DNA of 64,000 nt. Origin: Ciona savignyi (lineage: Eukaryota > Chordata > Ascidiacea > Phlebobranchia > Cionidae). The stretch lies in contig CH003267.1 in the NCBI GenBank assembly GCA_000149265.1, positions 307,374 through 371,373 of the forward strand, written 5' to 3'. The notes beneath the pieces were generated by a model, which saw nothing but the letters and a program-made list of their open reading frames with translations, was not told where the DNA came from and did no database searches. Of this stretch, positions 23,962 through 32,150 are shown in pieces. The stretch's first letter is position 1, and every line of letters starts with the position of its first letter. The translations under genes and the position numbers were made by a program.

Positions 23962-24512
23962 TAAGTCCATTTACATGGCACTTTAAAATGGATTCGAATC
24001 TATTTCGCCAATCCGTTCTATCGTTTTGCGCGAAAAGAAAAAGGCCCAACGGATTTGAGATCATATCTCCAATCCTATAAAAGGAGCGGTTTTCTGGAAC
24101 GGATTGAGATTTGAATTTAGGCTTAAGAAGTTTGCAAACTTGTAAAACTTTAATTTTTAGATGTTTGACTTATAAACACAACTTCCGCCAGGTATTAGAG
24201 TAATTTAGCAAGCCTAGTGTGTCTGTCTAATGTTAGGTTACCATCGCAAAAAGTGTTAAATCATAAATCAAAAGTCGTAGGACTAAATCAAAACTATTAT
24301 AATCCAGGACAATACATAACTCATACGCTAACATTCCACTAGGCTAACCGACAACATTAACATCAGCAGTCAGATCCAATTGCATTCTAAAAAAATAGCA
24401 TCATGTAAATGCGACACTTAACGGATTAGATTTGAAACGTGTGTGACGTCATTTCAAATCCGTTTAGTACTCAATCCGATCCGTTTGAGCATGCATCATG
24501 TAAACAGCCTTA
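23962..24512. mobile_element. 551-bp TIR element with TTTACATG ends
   Basis: The left end 'taagtccatttacatggc' is inverted at the right end 'catgtaaacagcctta'. The interior repeats the motif 'caatccgt..aacggatt' in both orientations. Ends of the GGCTGTTTACATG type are known from Harbinger/ISL2EU-like non-autonomous elements. There is no transposase, and the superfamily is inferred. Confidence 0.55.
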
Positions 24513-24975
24513 GTAGCATCGTCTCAATCATATAATACTAATTGCAATAGCTTTGGCATCTGAATGTTCGCACTAGGTATTAACTATGTAGCCGCAGTAT
24601 TTTATTTAAAATAATAACTCTCGCGGACATTGTGCAGTACTGGTCGCCGCGTGTGGGCGCTCTTGTGCTGTTGCTGAGATCACTTCGCATTGCATGGACA
24701 GGAGAATACTTGTGGGCTCACCCTTTTCGAAGCTGAATGCTAGAGGGTTTGGCTAAGCTTGCTGCAAATCTCCGTTATAGAAAGAAATATTTATCTTAAA
24801 TTTCTATCAAATTTAGAAAATTACAACACGAATCAGAAAAAAAACATTACTGCAATTAAAATTACCCAGTTTATCCGGAGAAATCCCCCAAAACAAAATA
24901 TGCGTAATCAATCATGATTACAATATTATTACACGTGGGAATGAGGTGGAAACACAAAACTAAGACAAATTTGTT
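24513..24975. other. Unassigned stretch
   Basis: I see no exon. 'cttcgcattgcatggacaggagaatact' near 24684 repeats 'ctatgcatcgcatggacaggagaatact' near 23771, so at least part is a repeat. Confidence 0.4.
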
Positions 24976-25275
24976 CGGCCGGTTGGGCTAGCGGTTAAGT
25001 GCGTCGCCTTTCAATCGAAAGGCTGCAGGTGCGAAACTGGTCGCTAGCTAGTCGGCTGTGTCCTTGGGCATGACACTTTACGGACATTGCCTGAACTCAG
25101 CAAATTAATGGGTTCTACCAAATTGAAGGAACGTGTCTATCATATACCACCCACTGCAATATAGCTCCGGTAACCCGACGATGGGCGGAGGTGATCTGAC
25201 GATTTCCCGTGTGATAACCCCCTTGGTTTTCCCATTCACGGGGATAAAGATAAATATCCTATCCCATCCTAAATA
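24976..25275 (+). repeat. SINE family A, best full-length copy
   Basis: The tRNA-like head is 'cggccggttgggctagcggttaagtgcg' with an A-box, then 'ggtgcgaaactgg' as B-box. The body reads 'tgtccttgggcatgacact', 'tgggttctaccaaattgaaggaacgtgt' and 'agctccggtaacccgacgatggg'. The tail is 'ttcccattcacggggataaa'. This is a good reference for all other copies. Confidence 0.9.
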
Positions 25276-26115
25276 CTGTATTGAGATACAAAGAAAAAAA
25301 AACTGCGTATTCCCCACAACTATCCTTAATTCTTGTCCAGAAAATTCTCATCTATTCAATTTCACAAAGGTCGAACCAAGTAAAGTCTTCTGGTGTTATT
25401 AGCTAATATGGTTAGAATCTACAGTAGCAAATTTTTGGTAAATTGCAACGGGGAATTTTTCCCCACAGACCCAATTAGATATAAGCACGCCGGCCGTTTT
25501 GCGAATTTTCGGCGCCGGTTATTTTATAACAGCTGATATTTTGTAACTGGTAAGGGTTATTTACTTAATGGTGTAAGGAAATTTGTAGGTGAATAAAATA
25601 AACGTAGAAAGAGACAAATTGACTTTGCCGCAAGTTAACACGGGAATCCGTTAATATATAAAAATAATAATTTACCATATTATACTATTACCACGTATTT
25701 TAATCAGCTAAGCCCTTAAAACAATTAAAAATCGAACACTTAAAGCCATTACAAAAGTTTTAGATAGACCATACCAACCAAAAACCATTTTAGTGAAACC
25801 CCCCAATACTCAATCGCACCCAAACTATTGATCAATCTGCTATAACTCGGCATATAATGAAATGTAATGAGGTAAACTTTTTAAGAATTATATGTACTAA
25901 ATATGCAGTAGCAAACTTTGGGATACCTCACGCCAGGGAAATTCCCGCCATGTCCAAGAATTTAAGCATGTCCATCGTCTTTTTCGAGTTTTAGGTAAAG
26001 CGCCAGAAAAAATATTGCGCTACTATTTTTTAAAAAACTTTTTAAAGACGACAGTGTTGTATGCCACTCTTTGTTGTTTTTTTATGTAAAAGTGTTTAGT
26101 TATCCTAAAGCCTTG
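25276..26115. other. Unassigned stretch with weak old repeat
   Basis: It contains the partner of the weak repeat at 5790-5870 (near 25810-25890) and two 'gggaaattcccgcc'-like motifs. I see no gene. Confidence 0.35.
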
Positions 26116-26119
26116 CTAT

Positions 26120-26631
26120 TGTAGAGAGCCGTTTGCAGGTCGCTGCCTATTTCGCTAGATTGTTCCTTGTAGGCATCCAGGTAAGCCGGTTACAACACCT
26201 GATGCGATCTGCGATTCCCTACGCGCTATCTCGACTCTCGGAGGTGCGCTAATTAATTGAGGTTTTCTGCGTAAATGTCTCTTTGACTGATCTCCTGTAG
26301 TTCGCCGATAAACGCCTCAGTAGTTTTATAACATCAATTGTATTAAGCAATTGAGGCGATTAACTTGGTACCAATTGCTAGTTAAATCGTTAGATGTTTA
26401 AACGACATAGATTCCAGATAAACTCTCAGTATAGACACATACACGATCTTTCTTAATGCGTCCAGCCTTCTCCTTTTTTATAAGCAAAAGTAAAATAAAC
26501 TTATATAGGCAAAGTACGACAGCTGTGGTTATAATCGTAAACCTAATAATGATATTTCAACATGACGGAATGTCAGCGCAAATGCCAGCTGATGGGATCG
26601 TAAATCTTATGTAACACATGAGGTCGCTACA
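26120..26631 (-). repeat. 3' LTR
   Basis: The right boundary ('ggtcgctaca', 26631) is certain. The left boundary is the TGTAG at 26120, chosen because 'ctat' precedes it and matches the other flank. Alternative TGTAG starts lie at 26168 and 26296. Relative to the 5' LTR it has ~150 extra bases near its left end. Confidence 0.7.
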
Positions 26632-26652
26632 TACACTTCCCCCCTCAGAGGT
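26632..26652 (-). promoter_or_regulatory. Polypurine tract
   Basis: Read on the minus strand, the purine run GAGGGGGGAAG ends a few bases before the 3' LTR. This is where plus-strand DNA synthesis is primed in LTR retroelements. Confidence 0.7.
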
Positions 26653-26894
26653 ATGGTCATTTTAGTTTAGAATAACGAACGAAAAAGGGCCATACTTCGT
26701 AAAAGATATTACGTCAGAAAACAAAGAAATGAACTGAAAAAGTGTCGAACTCAAGGAATGGTACAAAAAAAATAAAAAAATAATAATAATAAAATGGTTA
26801 TCACGTATTTGTGGCGACAAAAGATGTAAAAATGTCCCCACGGTTGACCGTAAAATGTTCTTAAATTTGGGTCTAGCGGAAGTCCATTGGTAAG

Positions 26895-27840
26895 GGTCGA
26901 ATCTAACCTGCTATACCCCGTCTATTCTAATCATGATTATTTTGGGTAAAAATCGCCATAGGTAAACTTTGGGAGCACAACCAATATCTACTTCATGATC
27001 GTGTACATGGTCAAAACAAGTCTCCACTTCAGGGCAGCAGTAAGCAATGCCGAGAAAATCGTGTTTACTACCAGGGTTTGAAATTTTTGTAGCATCGATC
27101 AAGAGTGCGTGTTTGGCAAAGTGATCAAATAGACTTTCCAACGAATGTATGGGCATCTGCATCTGCTGTCTCATTGCATCCTCATTCAGGAGTTAATTAA
27201 TGTTCTTCTCCGTTGTAACTTGCGATTGATTTATTGAACCAAGGATTGCGCTGAAATGCTTCAATCCAATCGACGACAAGGGAATTTTTTTCGCAAGCGA
27301 AACCAAATCGTCCCGGAGTGGTTCTTCAATCGGAGTTAGAGAGGAAATTTTATGCCGAACATGGACATCAGCATGTTCTAAAGTACAGTTATCATATAAG
27401 TAGAACTTATCGTTTACACGAAATGTAAATGTCCTGTCGGGTGTAGTGCTTAACTAATCTCACACCTTCATAGACCACATCGTTTTTTCAAGACTTGGCC
27501 GATTCGTAATGATCCGTTACTATCGGTAAAGCTAACGAGAGGACAAATGGAGAAGTAGGATTTATATTGGAAACTGTGGCGTAATGTGGCATTTATTTGC
27601 TCACATACAATTTCAGTATTTCCAACAGTTATTGCAGCTCGGGAATTATCCATCTTGGCTGATAGCACTTCAACTGGGAAACAGTCTTCCAGCTTATTAA
27701 ATAGAGAACAGCGATATACTTGCAGTTGACATTCAAGGAATATATCGTCTATGGATTGATTGCTTAACCACCATTCTTGTAGAATTAAACCGGTAGTTAA
27801 CCTGTGATTGACTTCTCCAAATCTGTATGAAGACTGACAC
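26895..27840 (-). pseudogene. Degenerate open region 3' of protease, identity unknown
   Basis: The minus strand is open over long stretches broken by a few stops and frame changes (for example around 27450 and 27195). Codon-like composition suggests a former protein. It lies where a third (env-position) reading frame would sit in some gypsy-group elements, but I recognise no family. It could equally be a decayed pol remnant. It is described only and has not been reconstructed. Confidence 0.35.
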
Positions 27841-27905
27841 GAAGGTTCTAATGGCGAAAGTAATGCTTAAATAATGTAGAATAAAGAAGCGTATAGAGGT
27901 CAGAT

Positions 27906-28184
27906 CTAACACTTAAAGGTCATAATCCTGTAAATGTAATGGGCGAAAAACTGTTCGTCCAAATCGAGTTGTCCGTGGCTCATCTGCTGACGCAATAGTT
28001 CTGTGTAAGTCAGTATCAAAATAATCAGCCTTATTACATTTAAGTCTCGTCCGATATTTCGTCTTGTCCGATCGTCTCTTATAGGTGGTAGGAGACTCAA
28101 AGAAGCTCCCGTATCAATAAGATACTTGGTCGTAGTGTACAATCCGAGATAAATAGAAAATATGGCGATTTTAAAGTATTGCAC
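27906..28184 (-). pseudogene. Retroelement aspartic-protease fragment
   Basis: The frame contains LIDTGASLSLLPP, the catalytic D-T/S-G-A motif of retropepsins. It overlaps the 3' end of gag in another frame, which is the usual frameshift arrangement, and stops about 65 residues after the motif without leading into a reverse transcriptase. It is probably inactive as part of a truncated pol. Confidence 0.75.
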
Positions 28185-29080
28185 AAGACGCTACACGCCA
28201 TATCCAACGTCTTGCCTGAGAGTTTTTTATCTGGCTTAGTCTTTTTCTTGAAATCTATAACTTCTAGTTTCCTTCTATTTGGTCTTCTCCAATAACCTCT
28301 TCCGCGATTGCTCCATTGCCCCGGTGGGTGTTCTTCGTCTCGGTAGTCATCTAAGTAGACGTTATTGACCTGATATTCACTGTTCTTGGAGGCTGAATTT
28401 GACGGTCTGTTGACTAGCTTATTGTTAAGTAGTACAAGGTTCTCAACAACTGCTAAGTTAATTGAATACAAATCGTTCAATGTAGGATTTGCTTCCCCGG
28501 AAGAAGAAAATGCCGCAGAATGTTGACCGTCGTCCATTATACAATCTGCTCGGCTGGACATCGCACCTAGCGAATCCGACGAAAATGCTTTAAGCGTGCT
28601 ATTAACGTAAATATACATACGTTTTAGAAACAGCTGACGTAACCAAATTGTCGTATTTTCATCCGGGTAAGGACCTGTCAGTTTTAATATCTCGTTCAGC
28701 ATCTCCGATGGTTTCTCATGACCAAGCGGACCGAAGTTCATTAGTGATAGCATTTTATCAGTCTTAGAATCAGAATAGTTACTTATTAGCGCTTCTTTGA
28801 GGGACGTGTAAGGCAAAATTCTATCTCGTTTAGCTAACAAGTGTTCAACGTGTCGGAGATGTCGGGGCCTAAGTGATTCTTTAACGAATTCAAACTTATC
28901 ATCTTCCGAAACCACATCAAAGCGTCGAAAAATACTTTCCGCAGAATCAAACCATGACTCGGGCATACTTTCGGTGAATTCAGGTAAGTTTACAGACGAT
29001 TTCTTTAAATAGTCCGTTAGACTATTTAAAACTTCGCTCAATAAAGGACCAGAACGCTGATTGTTGTTGTTGGGAATCAA
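28097..29080 (-). CDS. gag: Retrotransposon Gag (DUF7041-type capsid region)
   Basis: This is a 327-aa open frame. Residues ~33-180 match the animal gypsy/mag-type Gag pattern: LPEF..ESWFDSAESIF near the start, KFEFVKESL, SLKEALISNYS, the 'GPLGHEKPSEMLNEIL' stretch, and LRQLFLKRMY. The tail has an arginine-rich segment (RGRGYWRRPNRRK). No CCHC zinc knuckle is visible. Gag forms the particle that packages element RNA. The frame is intact, unlike the rest of the element, so it could still act in trans. Confidence 0.8.
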   Translation of the reverse strand: MIPNNNNQRSGPLLSEVLNSLTDYLKKSSVNLPEFTESMPESWFDSAESIFRRFDVVSEDDKFEFVKESLRPRHLRHVEHLLAKRDRILPYTSLKEALISNYSDSKTDKMLSLMNFGPLGHEKPSEMLNEILKLTGPYPDENTTIWLRQLFLKRMYIYVNSTLKAFSSDSLGAMSSRADCIMDDGQHSAAFSSSGEANPTLNDLYSINLAVVENLVLLNNKLVNRPSNSASKNSEYQVNNVYLDDYRDEEHPPGQWSNRGRGYWRRPNRRKLEVIDFKKKTKPDKKLSGKTLDMACSVLCNTLKSPYFLFISDCTLRPSILLIRELL

Positions 29081-29123
29081 TCGTACGGCTTAAATGGAGT
29101 TTTAACAGAAGTCGCGTCAACGT

Positions 29124-29351
29124 TTAATGGCTTCTTTCGATAATAGGTTGGTTGAAATTTGACGTTAGCACGTCGAGCGATGATAATGAAATATTATCCC
29201 CCACCAGACTAACGTCTTGTAGGTTATAATCTTCCGACCAGTGATAATCATCGTCATAACCCGCATCATAACCATGATTATTACTTTCGGGGACAGGCAG
29301 ATTTCGCTCCTTTTTAACAGACCTACCGCTAAATCCAAAGAATTTTCTCAT
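29124..29351 (-). CDS. Small open frame upstream of gag
   Basis: This is a 75-aa frame between the 5' LTR and gag with an acidic, tyrosine-rich middle (GYDAGYDDDYHWSEDY). It could be a leader protein, a 5' extension of gag lost by frameshift, or chance. It has no recognised domain. Confidence 0.3.
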   Translation of the reverse strand: MRKFFGFSGRSVKKERNLPVPESNNHGYDAGYDDDYHWSEDYNLQDVSLVGDNISLSSLDVLTSNFNQPIIERSH

Positions 29352-29737
29352 TTTAACGGACTCCGTGGGTTAAAAAAAATAATAATTAAACCGTACCAAA
29401 TCAATATAAACAGAATAACTATATATAGTAAAACCAAAGAATAAATATAGAACTTAATTGAATTGTCCGGTGAGGTTGATCTCGTTCCCGTCGTAGTAGA
29501 TCTGGTCGTCCTCTGTAGAATCCTTCGAAGTATCCGTTGATCTCGCGTATATAATCCGTTGTTTGAACTTGACACCTCCACGAACAATAGAACGGAAATG
29601 TCCAACGTTTGTTCTTGATGGCGAATGCGACGTTTACAGTGGATGCAGAAATGTACCTCGAAACTTTAAGGAGCAAAGCAATGTAGTTGAAATTCTTCTT
29701 TTTCCGGCTTTCCAATCATCAATGCCACCTCAAAATT

Positions 29738-29762
29738 TGCTCAGAAACAGGGTCACCAAATA
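29738..29762 (-). promoter_or_regulatory. Candidate primer-binding site
   Basis: Just inside the 5' LTR the minus strand reads TTTGGTGACCCTGTTTCTG. This resembles the TGGTGACCC tRNA-complementary site of many animal gypsy elements. The tRNA is not assigned. Confidence 0.5.
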
Positions 29763-30124
29763 TGTAGGCCCCAAGATATTCGCTACGCACTGTCTCGCCT
29801 CTCAACGCCTCGGTGGTTTTATAACATCAATTGTATTAAGCAATTGAGGCGATTAACTTGGTACCAATTGCTAGTTAAATCGTTAGATGTTTAAACGACA
29901 TAGATTCCAGATAAACTCTCAGTATAGACACATACACGATCTTTCTTAATGCGTCCAGCCTTCTCCTTTTTTATAAGCAAAAGTAAAATAAACTTATATA
30001 GGCAAAGTACGACAGCTGTGGTTATAATCGTAAACCTAATAATGATATTTCAACATGACGGAATGTCAGCGCAAATGCCAGCTGATGGGATCGTAAATCT
30101 TATGTAACACATGAGGTCGCTACA
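29763..30124 (-). repeat. 5' LTR (shortened)
   Basis: It runs TGTAG..CTACA and matches the 3' LTR closely from 'ttttataacatcaattgtatt' to the end. It lacks ~150 bases that the 3' LTR has near its left side. It is the promoter LTR of the element and lies head-to-head with INTS14. Confidence 0.8.
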
Positions 30125-30361
30125 CTATCAATGCCTGTTTTTCTTATTTATGAAAGCACTTTTAGTTAGAATTGCCCACAATCACAATTCTATCCTTAAA
30201 ATAATCTGAATGCACAACCTTGAAATAAAAATGCAGACACTGTCAAATTTAAAGAAAAAAAAACACCGTCAAAGAGTTTTGCGATGTCTGTATTCATTCC
30301 CTGCAACTCGGTTTAAAGTGTAGCACACCCGTGGTTAACACTTAATCTCAGAACCGCAACA

Positions 30362-31831
30362 ATGCCTGTTGTTGTCGTAGTTGATTCTTCGCTCTCCATG
30401 TGCAGATATGCATTGGAGGCCGGTGAAGTTAAAGTTACCCGGCTTCAGCTGGCCGAAGATTGCGCAGTTAAGATTTTGGATCATGTAACCTCCAAGTTTA
30501 AACTGGAACATATCGCAGCGTTGTCAATTTCCTCCGAAGTAAATCTGCTTTGCGACTTCACAAGGGATTATGTTGCGTTGAAAACAGGTCTTAGAAATAT
30601 AAACGTTGGAGACAAAGCTGATTTTGGTGCACTTACCGAATATCTTAATCAGTTTGTTGTGAAAACATGGGGACGAATGCAGCCTTGCCCTGTTTTAATA
30701 ATCACAGACGGTGGTATAATGTCAAACAAAAAACTTAAACTGCAAGAAGGCAACACTTTGTTCGAATTTCCCTGCAAATTGCACTTTCTGTGTGTTAAAA
30801 GTTTCCAGTGTTTGAAAAACTGTGGCAGCTATGATTTATTCCAGGAGGCGATTAAGAAAAACAATGAATCTGGATCCATTATTCCACTCTATGAGCTGAC
30901 GCAAATTGACACCAGTATTTCAGCTGTAGTCAGTGCCTCAGTAGTTAAATTTTTGAACAAAGAAATGAAAAACTTTGAAGCAACTTTAAGTTGTGGTAAT
31001 CTCTCCAGTCGAGTTTCCATTTTCCCAACTCCAGAAGAACACAAATCACCAAGCTCTGCTTTAAAAACAAAGTTGTATTCCATTGATGATGAATTGAAAA
31101 TTGTGGGTTTCCTTAATATTTCTGATGTCCGCAATCCTCCAGTGCTGTCGAGGCATCTTTTACTGCCAGTGAATCCGGTGGAAACAGAGCAAGCTTCATT
31201 GGTTCCCTCATTTAGCGTTGTACTGCATGGTAGCTTGAAAATGGAGAACAAAGTAGCCCTTGTTAAGTTGTCCTCTGAATGGTACGGCATTGTATACTCT
31301 TGGGCAGACAGCAAGACAAAGTCAAATTTAGTTCTCTCTATTCTTCCTGTCGGTTTAAACTCCATTCCATGGCTTGGTAACTTCAACCATCTGGCTCCTG
31401 CTTCATTTTTACCTGCAAATCCAAGCGGAAAGAAATCCGCAGTTCCAAGTTTTCCTGTCCAGTCCAAACGATTCACGAAAAGAAGTTATTCCCAGCCTAC
31501 TGTGGCATGGACAAGAGCCACTGGGCTTCAAACTGACGTTCAGAAGATTCTGCGAAGCGCTAAAAAGCTGCCCGAAAAGTCGCATGTGTTTTATAAAGAC
31601 CTTAACCGCTTGCGGCGTGCTGCTTTGTCTTTTGGATTCCATGGATTATTGGACGGAATTTCATCATTGTTAGAGAGGGAGTGTACCTTATTACCGGGAA
31701 CAGCTCATCCTGAAGCAACTCTCCAATTGTCCCATGCAGCACGAGAGCTAAAATCAACAATTAATAAAGGGCATGAACACACAATTGAACCTTTAAAAAC
31801 TGATTTTAAATTTCAAGGTTTAAAATCATAA
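30362..31831 (+). CDS. INTS14: Integrator complex subunit 14 (VWA9)
   Basis: This is a single-exon gene of 489 aa (human is 518). It opens with a von Willebrand A domain, residues ~2-200: PVVVVVDSSLSM has the MIDAS-type DxSxS (D8-S10-S12), then FTRDY and VLIITDGG. The middle contains VGFLNISDVRNPPVLSRHLLLPV and LHGSLKMENKVALVKL. The C-terminal segment GLQTDVQKILRSAKKLPEK..LNRLRRAALSFGF and LERECTLLPGTAHPEA is strongly conserved in INTS14. The protein forms the INTS10-13-14 module of the nuclear Integrator complex, which cleaves and terminates snRNA and promoter-proximal RNA polymerase II transcripts. Absence of introns is notable beside 30-exon DCAF1. Confidence 0.97.
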   Translation: MPVVVVVDSSLSMCRYALEAGEVKVTRLQLAEDCAVKILDHVTSKFKLEHIAALSISSEVNLLCDFTRDYVALKTGLRNINVGDKADFGALTEYLNQFVVKTWGRMQPCPVLIITDGGIMSNKKLKLQEGNTLFEFPCKLHFLCVKSFQCLKNCGSYDLFQEAIKKNNESGSIIPLYELTQIDTSISAVVSASVVKFLNKEMKNFEATLSCGNLSSRVSIFPTPEEHKSPSSALKTKLYSIDDELKIVGFLNISDVRNPPVLSRHLLLPVNPVETEQASLVPSFSVVLHGSLKMENKVALVKLSSEWYGIVYSWADSKTKSNLVLSILPVGLNSIPWLGNFNHLAPASFLPANPSGKKSAVPSFPVQSKRFTKRSYSQPTVAWTRATGLQTDVQKILRSAKKLPEKSHVFYKDLNRLRRAALSFGFHGLLDGISSLLERECTLLPGTAHPEATLQLSHAARELKSTINKGHEHTIEPLKTDFKFQGLKS

Positions 31832-32150
31832 TTTAAGTTCAACTGTACTTTTTTGTATAAACAATTTTGATTTCTCCAAAGTTTATTATTATTTTTTAGA
31901 CTGGCCTAAAGTGTATATTGTGTATATCCTACTATAAAATATTCGATTGTACAATTAACCTTAATAAGGTTATGTTTAACATGATAATCTGAGGTTTTGC
32001 TTAACTATACCTTGTAAAAGCAGATCTACAAAGTAATAACGGACCTATTTTTTATTTTTAAATCTAAATGATCTAACAAAATACATTCATAGCACATACA
32101 GTCTGTACAAAAGGCACCGGTAGCAATAAATCAACTTCTTGAAATTTAAA
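31832..32150 (+). other. INTS14-DCAF1 intergenic spacer, 319 bp
   Basis: The two genes are on the same strand. The spacer is AT-rich, with 'tataaaat' near 31933 but no canonical AATAAA. It must hold both the end of INTS14 and any promoter or trans-splice acceptor for DCAF1. Confidence 0.6.

Larger units (their letters stand above)
26120..30124 (-). mobile_element. Ty3/gypsy-like LTR retrotransposon lacking recognisable RT and integrase
   Basis: The element is flanked by 'ctat' (26116-26119 and 30125-30128), with TGTAG..CTACA ends on both LTRs. The LTRs share ~310 near-identical bases (right end 'acatgaggtcgctaca'). On the minus strand the order is 5' LTR, primer-binding region, small open frame, gag, aspartic-protease motif, a degenerate open region, purine tract, 3' LTR. 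The internal part is only ~3.1 kb and I recognise no reverse transcriptase, RNase H or integrase, so it is a deleted, non-autonomous copy. Its 5' LTR lies 238 bp upstream of the INTS14 start, in the opposite orientation. Confidence 0.88.

Noticed and set aside
24976-25060. True tRNA gene
   Set aside because: A- and B-boxes are present, but cloverleaf stems do not pair, a shared non-tRNA body follows, and about twenty copies exist. It is a SINE.
30889-31476. 195-aa reverse open frame over INTS14
   Set aside because: It is a shadow on the opposite strand of a strongly conserved coding exon, with no family resemblance.
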